This document shows positions 53,204 to 64,000 of a stretch of DNA of 64,000 nucleotides, piece by piece. The first letter of the stretch is position 1; the number at the start of each line of letters is the position of its first letter. The notes under the pieces were generated by a model. It saw only the letters and a list, made by a program, of their open reading frames with translations. It did no database searches and was not told where the DNA came from. The stretch covers positions 122,162,501 through 122,226,500 of the forward strand of contig NC_091248.1 of the NCBI RefSeq assembly GCF_042477335.2. Reading direction: 5' to 3'. The translations under genes and the position numbers were made by a program. The stretch is from Ovis canadensis. Lineage: Eukaryota > Chordata > Mammalia > Artiodactyla > Bovidae.

Positions 53204-53440
53204 GGGGCTTCCCAGGTGGCTCAGATGGTAAGAAAACAAACAAACAAAAAAACCCAAAAAAGCCCACCTACCAGCGCAAGAGATGCAGGTTTGATCCCTG
53301 GGTCAGAAAGGTCCCCTGGAGAAGGGAGTGGCAACCCACTCCAGTATTCTTGCCTGGGAAATGCCATGGACTGAGGAGCCTGGCAGGCTACAGTCCATGG
53401 GGCTGCAAAGAGTCAGACACGACTTAGTGACTGAACAGCG
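53204..53440 (+). mobile_element. Bov-tA SINE with internal A-rich expansion
   Basis: After GGTAAGAAAACAAACA an A-rich run of about 30 bases separates the two parts of the tRNA-like head. The body is otherwise normal. Confidence 0.85.
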
Positions 53441-54094
53441 ACAGCTCATATCACCATGGCTTGTGTTTTTGCAATTTGCAAAGCGCTTTCCCTTCCACCC
53501 GAATCCCCTCCCTATGCACCTCTGTTTTACAGGCAGACGGTTTCCTTTCTGCTCCCTTCTGCCCCTCTCCGGGATTGCAAAGCTGGATGCTCACTAGGGC
53601 CTGGAATACGAACTCACCTCAAAAGCTGGCCCCGACCTTCCCTCAGGCTGCATCTGTGTCTCCCTTCTCCTGTCTCCCCCGACCTACACCCCCACTCCTG
53701 TCTCCTCAGAGTCTCCTCTGGTTCTAACCCTCTCAACCTCGCCCTGGATGGCCCTCGCCTTCTCATGCCTCAGGGCCACAGATCACATTGTTTATAGGCC
53801 TGAAACGTCCAGTCCCTTTTTACTTCTGGCAAAGTCTTACTCACACTTCAAAGCCCAACGCGTGTATTCTCCTTCCTGGGAAGCCTGTCTTGGCTTTCCA
53901 GCGCCGGAAGGAACTGCTCCTTCCTGCGTGCTCTTGCTGTGCCCTGTTCCCAACGTTGTGTTATACCACCTAACCCAGGCTCACCAGAGGAGAAGTCTGT
54001 GAACTCTCTACCAGCCGCTGAGTTCTTACGCCTTAATAAACATCTGTTCACACCAGGCGCTTCCTCTCTGCTCTGCAAATATCAGCTCCCTGAA
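53441..54094. repeat. Intergenic, L2-like remnant
   Basis: The stretch 53690-53990 has L2-like word order (CATGCCTCAGGGCCACAG). Tentative. Confidence 0.4.
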
Positions 54095-54250
54095 TTTCCA
54101 CAGCCCCAGAAGGTTCTGTCATTAGCCCCATTTTATCACAAAGAAACTGACAGAGAGAGCTTATGTGCTTTGCCAAAGGTCACAGAGCTGGTAAGCGGCA
54201 CACCCAAGAGCTGAACCCGGTTAGTCTGGTTCCCGCCTGTACTCGTTTGT
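54095..54250 (+). repeat. MIR SINE
   Basis: Readable core: CATTAGCCCCATTTTATCAC, TTTGCCAAAGGTCACAGAGC, GAGCTGAACCCGGTTAGTCT. Confidence 0.8.
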
Positions 54251-54517
54251 AACCACTGGGCTTTCCTGTTTATTTCATTTATATCTATGTCAAAATCCTC
54301 CTGGGCTTGGCATGGCGGCTTGCACACAAGGATCAGTAATTGTTCATTGACCAGAAATTGATCACCATCGCCAGGAGTTAGAGAGCAGAGGAGGGAGGGA
54401 GGTGGCTGTTCCTGGGCAGGAGAGCAGCGCTCATGGAGCCGTTCTGAATCCTGACCGTGGTGGTGGTTGCATGAGTCTACACTGAGATAAAATGGCATAG
54501 AACTAAATGGGGTTGGG

Positions 54518-54716
54518 GGCTTCCCTGGGGGCTCAGGCGGTAAAGAATCTGCCTGCAATGCAGGAGACCAGGGTTCGATCCCTGAGTCGGGAAGATCCCC
54601 TGGAAAAGGCAACCCACTCTAGTATCCTTGCCTGGAGAATCCTATGGACAGAGGAGCCTGACAGGCTACAGTACATGGGGTCACAAAGAGTCGGACACGA
54701 CTGAGTGGCTGACACA
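54518..54716 (+). mobile_element. Bov-tA SINE
   Basis: Full-length sense copy with a small internal deletion after GATCCCCTGG. Confidence 0.87.
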
Positions 54717-54957
54717 CACTGAAACAGAGTTGACCCTGAAACAGCATGAGTTTCAACTGTACAAGTTCGTAAATGTGCAGATTTTTTTTAAAATAATAAA
54801 TACTGTAGAATTACATGGTCCATAGTGTGTTAGCAGATGTGGAACCTCACATAGGGAAAAGCCACAGATACAGAGGCTGATTATAAATTGTGCATGGATT
54901 TTCCACTGTGCAGAGGATTTCGACTGACCTCTGCGTTGTTCAAGGGTCAAATATATA

Positions 54958-55220
54958 TGGGACTCTCGAGGCAAGAATACTGGAATGGGTTGCCATTTCC
55001 TTCTCCAGCGGATCTTCCCGATCCAGGGATCGAACTCAGGTCTCCCACTTTGTAGGCAGATTCTTTACTGTCTGAGCCACTGGGGAAGCCAAGTCCAGGC
55101 AAGAATCCTGAAGAGGGTTGCCATTTCCTTCTCTAGGGGATCTTCCCGACCCAGGAATCCAACCCAGGTCTCCTATATTTCAGGCAGATTCTTTACTAAC
55201 TGAGCTACGAGGGAAGCCCC
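54958..55220 (-). mobile_element. Two tandem Bov-tA 5' halves
   Basis: Two antisense partial copies (54968-55091 and 55098-55219) both run from the body to the tRNA-like head (GAAGCC). This suggests a local duplication or two truncated insertions. Confidence 0.75.
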
Positions 55221-56199
55221 AAGTATATGTACATAGACATGCAAATGAGTCTGTGTAAAAACTGGTGAAATCTGAGTAAGGTCTGTGGATTATACCAATA
55301 TCAGTTTCCTGGTGTGATTTTATACTGTAGTTATGCAGGATGTTACCACTGGGGCAAAGGAATATGGGATCTCTCTGTATGATTTCTTAACACTTCCTGT
55401 GAAACTACAATTATTTCTCTGATGTCCAGGTGTAGGGTCATGGCTCCCAGGAGAAGGTGCTCTGCCAGGAGCCCTCAGGGTACGGAAAGAGAGCTCTGCC
55501 TTCTGACCAGAGTGAGTTTGTTACTATTCTTTCCTTGCTTTCAGGACATGGACTCGTGTCCTCCTGGGCTTTGATGCCTTCATCGTCTCCTGTGACCTGG
55601 TTACCCATCCCCTCCAGAGCCAGTTAATCGTGTGAAAGGTGAGGTCACATCATGGTCAGCAGATTCCTCTGGGCTTAGGGCACCAAGCTTTAAGGCCCAC
55701 TAACATTAGAGTGACAATTCCAGCTCTTTGGAATTGAAGATGACCTGCCCTTGTGTTTACACTGTCTCCTTTTGCTTGATATCAATCAAGAGCAGGATCA
55801 CTAGTGTAGGAAGCTACCAGCAGCTTCCTTTGCCTGCTAGAGGGGATGGTGAAATATTAGGCATGCGTTTAAGTGGGACAGAGAGATGAAGTGATAGAAG
55901 ACTAGATTGATTACCCGAGAAATAATTAGGCCAGCAAAACCTGTCGCAAAGTTTGTTGGAATGACAGGGGGGCAGTAGAACAGGACAGGCTGCTAGACCC
56001 CGATTTAAGCTTGCAAAAAGACTTCTGATCATCTCTATCTTGTAACTGAGGCGCTGCGTGTGTTATTAAATTGATACAAGGGAACGTGGGCCTTGCCTGG
56101 GCCGCCTGGCGTTCAGTTAGGCTGTATCATGCAGAGTTCCAAAGAGAGGGAGCAAAAAGCAGCAGAGACGGGGAAAGACATATTTGGAATCAGAGATGC
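55221..56199. other. Intergenic, no feature
   Basis: No gene or named repeat recognised. Confidence 0.35.
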
Positions 56200-56318
56200 A
56201 CCAGACAGTATGGATGTGAATTTGAGCAAACTCTGGGAGATAGTGGAGGACAGAGGAGCCTGGTTGCTGCAGTGTATGGGGTCAAAAACAGTCGGACACA
56301 GCTGAGCAGCTGAACAAA
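56200..56318 (+). mobile_element. BovB LINE 3' end, sense
   Basis: About 120 bases: SMDVNLSKLWEIVEDRGAW in one frame, then the TCGGACACAGCTGAGC terminus. Confidence 0.75.
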
Positions 56319-56519
56319 AGCAACAAGAAGATGATGTTAGATCTGTCTTCTTTAGTCGGGAGGTACAATTTCTGATCTGAACTCTCAGATATGCTACTCC
56401 AAGGCCCAGTTGGTTTGGGCTCACCAGCAAGGGCAAGCCCTGTTGGCTTTCAGACTTTTCAAGCTTAGCCTTATTTTCAGACGGAACTTCCGATTCCCGC
56501 CTGAAAACCCGTAACACCC

Positions 56520-57200
56520 CCAAGCCTCCCCCTCTTTGTATCAGTCACCCAGTTGGAATCATCCTTGATTCTGTGCTCTCCCTCACAGCTTACGTATGAG
56601 CTGTGACCATTCAACCTCCAAAGCCTTTAACTTTGCACCTCAAAGCTTTTAACTTCTCTCCATCATCACCAATCCAAGCCCCTCTCCTCTTGGGCCTGTT
56701 CTTTAGTGACAGCTTCCTAAACGCATCTCCTGTCTCCAATCCTATCCCACTGTAATCCATCCTCCACAGACTTTCTAGGGAGAGAGTCTTAACATGAGAA
56801 TTGCCATATGTGACTCTGCTGTTTATATGCTTTAATGACTTCCCATTGTACTGGGAGGAAAATAAAAACATCTTACCAAAGCCCTGCACGATCTGGCTCC
56901 CGCTTCACCTCCGGTCCTTCAAGCATCTTAGACATAACACAGTCTTCTGTCTCAAGGTCTTTACATATCCTGTTCCCATGCCTGCAAACCCTCTTGGTGG
57001 TTTTTATGGCTGATTCCTACCCAGGTCTTGGCTTAAGTGTTATTTCTCCATGCAGAGTCCTTTGGCCATATTATCGACCTAACACCTACCTCCTAATATT
57101 TTCCCTGTTTTTATTACTATTCTTAACCCAACATGTAATTATACTTGAGTTTACAGACTGTCTCCTCTACAGTGTCTTGAGCTCCCTGGGTGCTGAAACT
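56520..57200 (-). repeat. L2-like remnant
   Basis: The L2-style antisense order GCCCTGCACGATCTGGCTCC, CCTGTTCCCATGCCTGC, GTGTTATTTCTCCATGCAGA is present. The family call is tentative. Confidence 0.5.
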
Positions 57201-57303
57201 AGTGGTTTGTTTCGCCAGTGTAAATCTATGTAAACAACGGCCCTGGCGTGGTGGCTGACTTATGCATGTTAGCTGTTTGGCTAACGAGCGTGTCTGTGTG
57301 CGC

Positions 57304-57515
57304 TCTCTCACATGCTCAGTTGGGTCCGACTCTTTTGCAGCCGCATGGACTGTAGCCCACCACGTTCCTCTGTCCATGGAATTTTTCAGGCAAAAATGCT
57401 GGAGTGGGTTGTCGTTTTCTCCTCCAGGGGATCTTGCCAACTCAGCAATCAAACCCAAGTTAAATCTCCTGTATTGGCAGGCGGATTCTTTACCACTAGC
57501 ACCACCTGGGAAGAC
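57304..57515 (-). mobile_element. Bov-tA SINE
   Basis: Antisense copy ending CACCACCTGGGAAGAC. Confidence 0.83.
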
Positions 57516-58095
57516 AGATGAATGGATGAATAAAAATATGGGGTTTTGTTTGTTTGTTTGTTTGTTTAGTTGGAAGGGAGAAAAAGATGATCAGATTCAT
57601 GGTACAAATTGCAGTTTCTGGTAATTCATAACCTGATCTATAACAGGATTTAATAAGGCCATTACATTGGAAAGCTTCCTGAAAGTGTTGGCCATTTTGA
57701 GAACTGAGGAAACCAGAGCCCAGGGGTAATATGTGGCATTTTAGTGCTTGTTGTAAGGAACGCAGTGAGACTTGGCTTGCCTCTTTGGTAAAGTCCATAT
57801 TCATCAGAGGCCATGGCTTTTCAGAGAGAAAGCAAAAGCCAGAGCTACAGCTTGTTAGGGCTTCCTCAGTCTTCAGAAAAAGACGCAAGCAACTTTGTAT
57901 TTAGAATGGGGTTTTTATAGACCACATATAGGTGGATCTTGTTTTTCTATGACAGCCTCTGCCTTAATTTTTAAGATGTTTAGTCCACTTATACAATGTA
58001 TCATTCACAAATAATGATTATTAATATGGTTGGGTTTAGAACTACCCTCTTGCTATTGTTTTCCATTATCATATCTTTTTATGCCTTATTTTTGA
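57516..58095. other. Intergenic, TTTG repeat and AT-rich DNA
   Basis: A short (TTTG)n run at about 57545-57570. Nothing else recognised. Confidence 0.4.
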
Positions 58096-59375
58096 GTTGA
58101 GTTCAGGCTCTCAGTCAATGTCCAGCTCTTTGTGACCCCATGGACTGCACACACCAGGCTTTCCTGTCCATCACCAAATGCTGTAGCTTGTTCAAACTCA
58201 TGTCCATCGAATTGGTGATGCCATCCAACCATCTCATCCTCTGTCATCCCCTTCTCCTCCTGCCTTCAGTCTTGCCCAGCATCAGGGTCTTTTCCAATGA
58301 GTCAGTTCTTCGCATTGGGTGGCCAAAGTATTGGAGCTTCAGCATCAGTCCTTCCAATGAATATTCAGGACTGATCTCCTTTAGCATTGACTGTTTTGAT
58401 CTCCTTGCAGTCCAAAGGACTCTCAAGAGTCTTCTCCAACACCACAGTTCAAAAGCATCAATTCTTCTGTGCTCAGCTTTCTTTATAGTCCAACTCTCAC
58501 ATCCATACATGACTACTGGAAAAACCATAGCTTTGACTAGACAGACTTTTGTTGGCAAAGTAATGTTTCTGCTTTTTAAAATGCTGTCTAGGTTAGTCAT
58601 AGCTTTTATTCCAAGGAGCAAGTGTCTTTCAATTTCATGGCTGCAGTGACGGTCCACAGTGATTTTGGAGCCCCCTAAAATAGTCTGTCCCTGTTTCCAT
58701 TTTTTCCCCATCTATTTGCCTTGAAGTGATGGGACTGGATGCCATGATCTTAGTTTTTTGAATGTTGAGTTTTAAGCCAACTTTTTCACTCTCCTCTTTC
58801 ACTTTCATCAAGAGGCTTCTCAGTTCGTCTTTGCTTTCTACCATAAGGGTGATGTCATCTGCATATCTGCAGAGAAGGAAATGGCAACCCACTCCAGTAT
58901 TCTTGCCTGGAGAATCGTGTGGACAGAGGAGGCTGGTGGGCTGCTGTCCATAGGGTTGCACAGAGTCGGACACGACTGCAGCAACTTTGCATGCATGCAT
59001 TGGAGACAGAAATGGCCGCCCTCTCCAGTATTCTTGCCTGGAGAATCCCAGGGACAGAGGAGCCTGGTGGGCTGCCGTCTATGGGATTGCACAGAGTTGG
59101 ACACGACTGAAGCGACTTAGCAGCAGCAGCAGCAGTATCTGCGTACCTGAGGTTATGGATGTTTCTCCCGGCAATCTTGATTCCAGCTTGTGCTTCATCC
59201 AGCCTGGCATTTCTCATGATATACTCTGCATATATGTTAAATAAGCAGCGTGACAGTATACAGCCTTGACATACTCCTTTCCCAGTTTGGAACCAGTCTG
59301 TTGTTCCATGTCCAGTTTTAACTATTGCTTCTTGACCTGCATACAGGTTTCTCAGGAGGGAGTAAATAAGAGTCA
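58096..59375 (-). mobile_element. BovB LINE RT fragment, interrupted by Bov-A2
   Basis: The minus strand shows RTE reverse transcriptase on both sides of the insert at 58870-59135. The YADD motif is immediately next to the junction. Several frameshifts. Confidence 0.9.
58870..59135 (+). mobile_element. Bov-A2 dimeric SINE inside BovB
   Basis: Two Bov-A units joined by TGCATGCATGCATTGGAG and ending in (AGC)5. Flanks CATCTGCATATCTG (58856-58869) and TATCTGCGTACCTG (59136-59149) match at 11 of 14. Confidence 0.88.
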
Positions 59376-59694
59376 TTTTTGAGTAATTAAGTGTTTATAT
59401 GATTCAGTTTTATCTCATTTGTTGGCTTATGAATAATAACATTGATTTATGACATTTTTTGACTTTTTTTAGTGATGGCTTTAGGACTTTGTAGGTACAT
59501 GTCTGACTATCACTGAAGCTTACCTTCAAGTGAAATTATACCATTTCACAAAAAATATAAGAGCCTTGCAACAGTGTATTTCTGTTTTCTCTCCCTTTCT
59601 ACTATTGTCAAACCTTTCTCTTCTACATGTAATAAAACATATAATACATTGTTACTATTTTTTGCTTTCAACAGTTAGTGATTTTTTAAAAATA
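59376..59694. other. AT-rich intergenic DNA
   Basis: No feature recognised. Confidence 0.35.
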
Positions 59695-60090
59695 CTTTAA
59701 AAAGAAAATATCATATAGTAACACATATATACAGAATCTAGAAAGATGGTACTGATGAATTTATTTAGAAAGAGACATAGAGAACAGACTTTTGGACACC
59801 AGGTGGGAGAGGAAGGGGAGGGTGAGATGTATGGAGAGAGTAACGTGGAAAGTTACATTGCCATATGTAAAACAGTCAATGGGAATTTGCCAAATGACTC
59901 AGGGAACTCAAACAGGGGCTCTGTAACAACCTAGAGGGGTGGGATGGGGAGGGAGATGGGAGGGAGGTTCAAGAGGGAGGGGACATATGTATATACCTAT
60001 GGCTGATTCATGTTGATATTTGGCAGAAAACAACGAAATTCTGTAAAGCAATTATCCTTCAATTAAAAAATAATTTTTTTAAATAAGAAA
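59695..60090 (+). mobile_element. L1 3' UTR fragment
   Basis: Ruminant L1 3' end: TATACCTATGGCTGATTCAT and AATTATCCTTCAATTAAAAA close it. Confidence 0.78.
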
Positions 60091-60379
60091 AAATACTATT
60101 TTATGGTTACTTACCTGTTTACCATTAGTAAGCATTTATTACTTTGAAAAGAACGGGTTTCCATCTAGTATAATTTTCCATGTTAAAGAAATTCCTTTAC
60201 CATTTCTGGTAAGAAAGAAATTTCTTACCATTTCAATGGTAAATTTCTTACTATTTCTTAGTGGTATAAATCTGATGATGGGTTTATATGTCTGAATAGT
60301 CCTTATTTTACTTTTATTTTTGAAAACCGGGTCTAGAGTTTTAGGCTGACAGTTGTTCTTCCTTTTGGTACTTTATATT

Positions 60380-61330
60380 TTTTTAATTTTTATTTTAAAA
60401 TGTTGCTTGGTGGAAAATGGCTTTACAGTTTTGTGTTGGTTTCTCCCGTACAACAATGCAAATCAGTCATAATTGCATATATATGCACACACACACACAT
60501 ATTTCCTTCTCCTGAGCCTGCCTCCCCTCCCTCCGTGTCATCACAGAGTGCCACGTGGGCTCCCTGGGTTAGCTAGCGACTTCCCACTGCTTTACACGTC
60601 ATAGAGTGTGTATGTCAGTGCCGCTCTCTCAATTCACCCCCCTCACCTTCCCCCACTGTGTCCACTGTGTCTCCGCTAGGCTCATCAGGACCATTTTTCT
60701 AGATTCCATTCATATGCCTGGTTTTCTCTCTATGACTTTTTTCTCCTTCTGACTTGCCTTACTCTGTATAAGAGGCTTTAGGTTCATCCAGTTCACTGTA
60801 GCTGACTCAAATGTGTTCCTTTTTAAGGCTGAGTAATAGCCCACTGTGGAATGCACCACAGCTGCTTTATCCGTTCATCTGCCATTGGACAACTAGGTCA
60901 CTTCCATGTCCTGGCTGTTGTAAAGATTGCTGCAATGAACCCCGGGGTGCATGTATCCTTTAGAGTTGCGGTTTTCTCAGGATATGTGCTCAGTAGTGGG
61001 ATTGCTGGGTCGTATGGTAGATTTACTCCTAGTTTTTTGAGAAATCGCCATACTGTTCTCCACGCAGTTGTACCAATTTCCATTTCCATCAGCAGTGCAG
61101 GAGAGTTCCCTTTTCTCCACTTCCTTTCCAGCGTTTATTGTTTGTAGATATTTTAATGATGACCATTCTGACTGGTGCGAGCATTCCTCTAATAATGAGC
61201 GACATTGGGCATCTTCTCATGGGCTTATTGGTCATCTGTATGTCTTCTTTGGAGACTTTTGGTACTTTAAAGACATGGGTCCCCTGTCTTTTGCCTTGTA
61301 TTGTTCCTGAAGAGAAAGCCTGCTATCATT
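60380..61330 (-). mobile_element. L1 3' end and ORF2 fragment
   Basis: The antisense L1 tail starts near 60380. The complement runs through the 3' UTR into ORF2, where VNLPYDPAIPLLSTYPE is readable. Confidence 0.8.
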
Positions 61331-62780
61331 CTTAAATGTGTTCCTCTGCCTCTGTGCCTTTAGTGGATTTTAAGATTTTTCTCTTGATTACTGGCTTTGC
61401 AGACTGATTATCACGTACCTTAGTGCAGATTTTTTTTATTGTGTCTTGTGCTGCGGGTTTGTTTCACTTCTGGGATTTGTGCATTCTTAGTTTCCAGCAA
61501 ATTGGGGGATTTTTCATCCATTATTTCTTCAAATATTTTTCCTGTCTCTTCTTCTCGTCCCTTCTTTGAGGACACAAATTAGCCGTTTGAAATTGTCTTA
61601 TGGTTCACTAATGCTTAATATACTGCTTTTCTCTTTTAGTAGGCCATTTCTTCTCTGTGTGTCATTTTGGAGAGTTTCTATTTCTATGCCTTGAAGTTTT
61701 CTAATCTTCAGTATCTATAATTAATTGCATTCAATTTATTTGTCATCTAAGACATTGATTTTTTTTTCCCCATCTCTAGACGTTTGATTTGGAGTTCATG
61801 TCCTCCATATTTCTGCTTAACATACACACATTGTCCTTTGCATTCTTGGATGGAATGTGATTATGTAATTATCTTGTATGGAATGTAATTATGAATGTAA
61901 TCACTGAACATTCTGTCTACTGTTATTGAGTCTGTTTCTATCAATATGCTTTTGTCCTAATGATGAATCATATTTTCTTGCTTCTTTGAATATCTGGAAA
62001 TGTATTAGATGTCAGACATTTTACCTTGTTGTATATATAGGAGATGTGTACGTAAATAGACACATTTATATCTATATCTCCTGTGTATACAACAAGATCT
62101 GTGTGTGTATGTATATACCATATATAGTTTATTCTTGAGCTTTGCTCTATGTTATTTGCAAACGCTTTAATCTTTTCAGGACTCACTTCTAAGTTACGTT
62201 GCATAGAACCTGAGAAGCGTTCAATCTAAGACTGACTTTCCCTTCTTCAAAGGGAGTACCCTTCTGAGTACTTGAAGGGTTCTTCCACTCTGGCTTACAG
62301 GACTACAGACTATCCCTGGCACTGTGTGAGCTCCAAGATTGTTTTGCCTTCTCACTGGTTCTTTTCCCAGCTAAGGTAATTTCCCCATGCACATGCAGTG
62401 ATCCGTGCTCAGGTGGGGACTTGAGGGGAGTCCTCTGGAGATCTCTGTGTCTCTTCTGCAGTACTCTCCTCTCAATGCAGCTCTCTCCGCTCCGTGTAGG
62501 ACTTCCTTTCCAGTACTCCGTCCTGTGGATTCCCTGAATTCTCAGTCCTGTATCCTCAACCGGCCCTAGCATTTCCTCCAAGCAATAACTGGGGTAATTG
62601 TTGGGCTCAGTTCATTTATTTCTCGTTTCTCAGGAATGACTGTTCTGCACCGGTTGTTGTTCAGTGCCTGAAAGTCCTTGTCTCATAGATTTTGTATAGG
62701 TTTTAACTTGTTTAAGATGGAAGGGTAGATCTGATTGCTGTCTTTTACTCCATATTGGCTGGAAGTGCTCACAAACTCCC
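61331..62780. repeat. AT-rich DNA, possibly ancient L1
   Basis: The stretch 61420-62200 resembles an old antisense L1 segment, but I cannot confirm the family. 62200-62780 is unassigned. Confidence 0.35.
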
Positions 62781-63480
62781 TTATAAATTTCAGTTAGTTC
62801 TCCCCTGCCTACAAAGTCAAGTTCAGACTCCTTAGTTTAGCGTACCCAGTCCTTTACAAGCTGACCTCATGACAGCCCCAACCCTCACCCTACCCATTTT
62901 CAGTAAATCAAAACAATTTGCCAAATCTTGTTTGCATCAAACTCTCTCATCCTCAGTGCATTGTTGTTTAGTCACTAATTCGTGTCCAGCTCTTTGGGAC
63001 CCCATGGACTGCAACATGCCAGGCTTCCCTGTCCTTCACCATCTCCCAGAGTTTGCTCAACTCATGTCCGTTGAATCGATGATGCCATCCAACCATCTCA
63101 TCCTCTGCCACCCTCTTCTCTTCCTGCCTTCAATCAATACACTGCACGTGATCTTCTCTCCACCGAGGAAGACCTTCTTCCAGTGTACCCCCCATCTAGC
63201 CAAATCCTACTGTTCTTTAAGACCCAGCTCAATTATGTATTCCTCTCTCAAACATTTCCAGACCTCAGTGTTAGTTACTACTGCGTGTTCTCTCCGCACT
63301 GAGGGTATACCTCTGTCATATATGTAGGACACTTTTATGGAGATCCTTAGGCTTCTCCACCTGACTGAGGTCTCCTAATCTTCTTGAGGGTAGTAACTTC
63401 TACGTCTTAGGCACATTTTCATCCCTCAGCCTCACCCAGGACCCGACTTGTAGTAGAATCTTGGCAAGTGTTTGCTTAAG
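62781..63480 (-). repeat. L2-like remnant split by BovB
   Basis: The L2-style antisense order continues across the BovB copy at 62962-63140 (CAAGCTGACCTCATGACAGC, then TTAAGACCCAGCTCAATTAT). Confidence 0.5.
62962..63140 (-). mobile_element. BovB LINE 3' fragment
   Basis: About 180 bases of the 3' terminus, antisense, starting TTGTTGTTTAGTCAC. Confidence 0.78.
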
Positions 63481-64000
63481 GAATGAACGTCCTGTCTCAG
63501 TGCAGATAGTGATGGCTTGCCCATTTGCAGAACTTGGAAATTATGAATAAGAAAACTGAAATATGACTTGCACTGGAAGAGCTGCCGTCGTGTAGCAGGT
63601 GTTCCACGTGCTTATCAGCGAGGGTGCTGAGCACGTGCCGTTTTCTTCTAGGACATTATCCCACCATTAAAGCAATTTATAACCAGTAGTTTTGTTTCTC
63701 TCTTTCACAGATGGTATACTTCTGTGATTTCTGTAAGAAGTAAGCACAGGAAAAGTTGTTCCTTGGGAGTTGCTTTGAGTTAATGTAATCCTTATTAAAG
63801 CATCAGCTTCAACTCTGAGAGATGATTGTCATTAGGATATAATTCTGACAAGATTGAAGGCCAGGATCTTAGAGACTTAGAACTGAGATATCCCTGAATT
63901 GCCTTCGACATGTATAATTAGGATAATGTGTATTGGAAATTCAAGTTTCTGGATTGTTCTTTTTTTTTTTCACTTGTCATAATACTTTTACTTTTTATTT
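63481..64000. other. Window end, no feature
   Basis: Unique-looking AT-rich DNA ending in T-runs at 63959-63971. Confidence 0.35.

Noticed and set aside
56611-57233. Frames of 92 and 132 codons as a small gene or processed pseudogene
   Set aside because: The underlying DNA follows an old L2-like repeat pattern, and the protein sequences show no family.
664-59135. Many near-identical spaced copies suggesting an array such as CRISPR or satellite
   Set aside because: The copies are dispersed, occur in both orientations and have individual target duplications, so they are SINEs.

Overview
This window is nuclear DNA from a bovid ruminant (cattle, sheep, goat or a close relative). The evidence is the dense load of Bov-tA and Bov-A2 SINEs and BovB (RTE-type) LINE fragments, together with ruminant L1 3' ends, CHR-type SINEs and older mammalian repeats (MIR, L2-like, MER5A-like). 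The sequence alone does not tell me which species. There is no bacterial, phage or CRISPR content.

Two complete protein-coding genes lie tail to tail, about 17.7 kb apart. ARHGEF5 (TIM Rho-GEF, + strand) runs from 2842 to 24715 in 14 coding exons. I joined the exons by splice phase and they close exactly in frame at 1584 residues: a 3.1-kb proline-rich first coding exon, then an autoinhibitory helix, DH, PH and SH3 domains. NOBOX (oocyte homeobox factor, - strand) runs from 48848 down to 42396 in 8 coding exons, giving 565 residues with an intact homeodomain and a proline-rich tail. Its first exon lies in a CpG island at about 48.7-49.25 kb. In human the order is ARHGEF5-NOBOX-TPK1 on 7q35, so the high-coordinate side should lead toward TPK1.

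Layout: 1-2.8 kb, repeats before ARHGEF5. 2.8-25.3 kb, ARHGEF5, with a repeat-filled 6.9-kb intron 5 (7.5-14.5 kb). 25.3-42.4 kb, intergenic, with SINEs, BovB, L1, a 34-bp minisatellite and a low-repeat block at 28.1-29.8 kb. 42.4-48.8 kb, NOBOX. 48.8-64 kb, CpG island, then intergenic DNA with BovB, L1 and decayed repeats.

I found no previously undescribed gene system. The less ordinary observations are: a twin-primed (5'-inverted) L1 interrupted by BovB; several nested insertions with readable target-site duplications; two 80-bp mariner-type MITE hairpins that may encode miRNA-like precursors; Bov-A2 SINEs with interferon-response-like GAAA arrays; a target site present three times around two neighbouring SINEs; a conserved internal start for the 519-residue TIM isoform; and a possible divergent first exon at the NOBOX CpG island. 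Repeat family names come from memory of consensus sequences, and element boundaries are approximate unless a target-site duplication fixes them.
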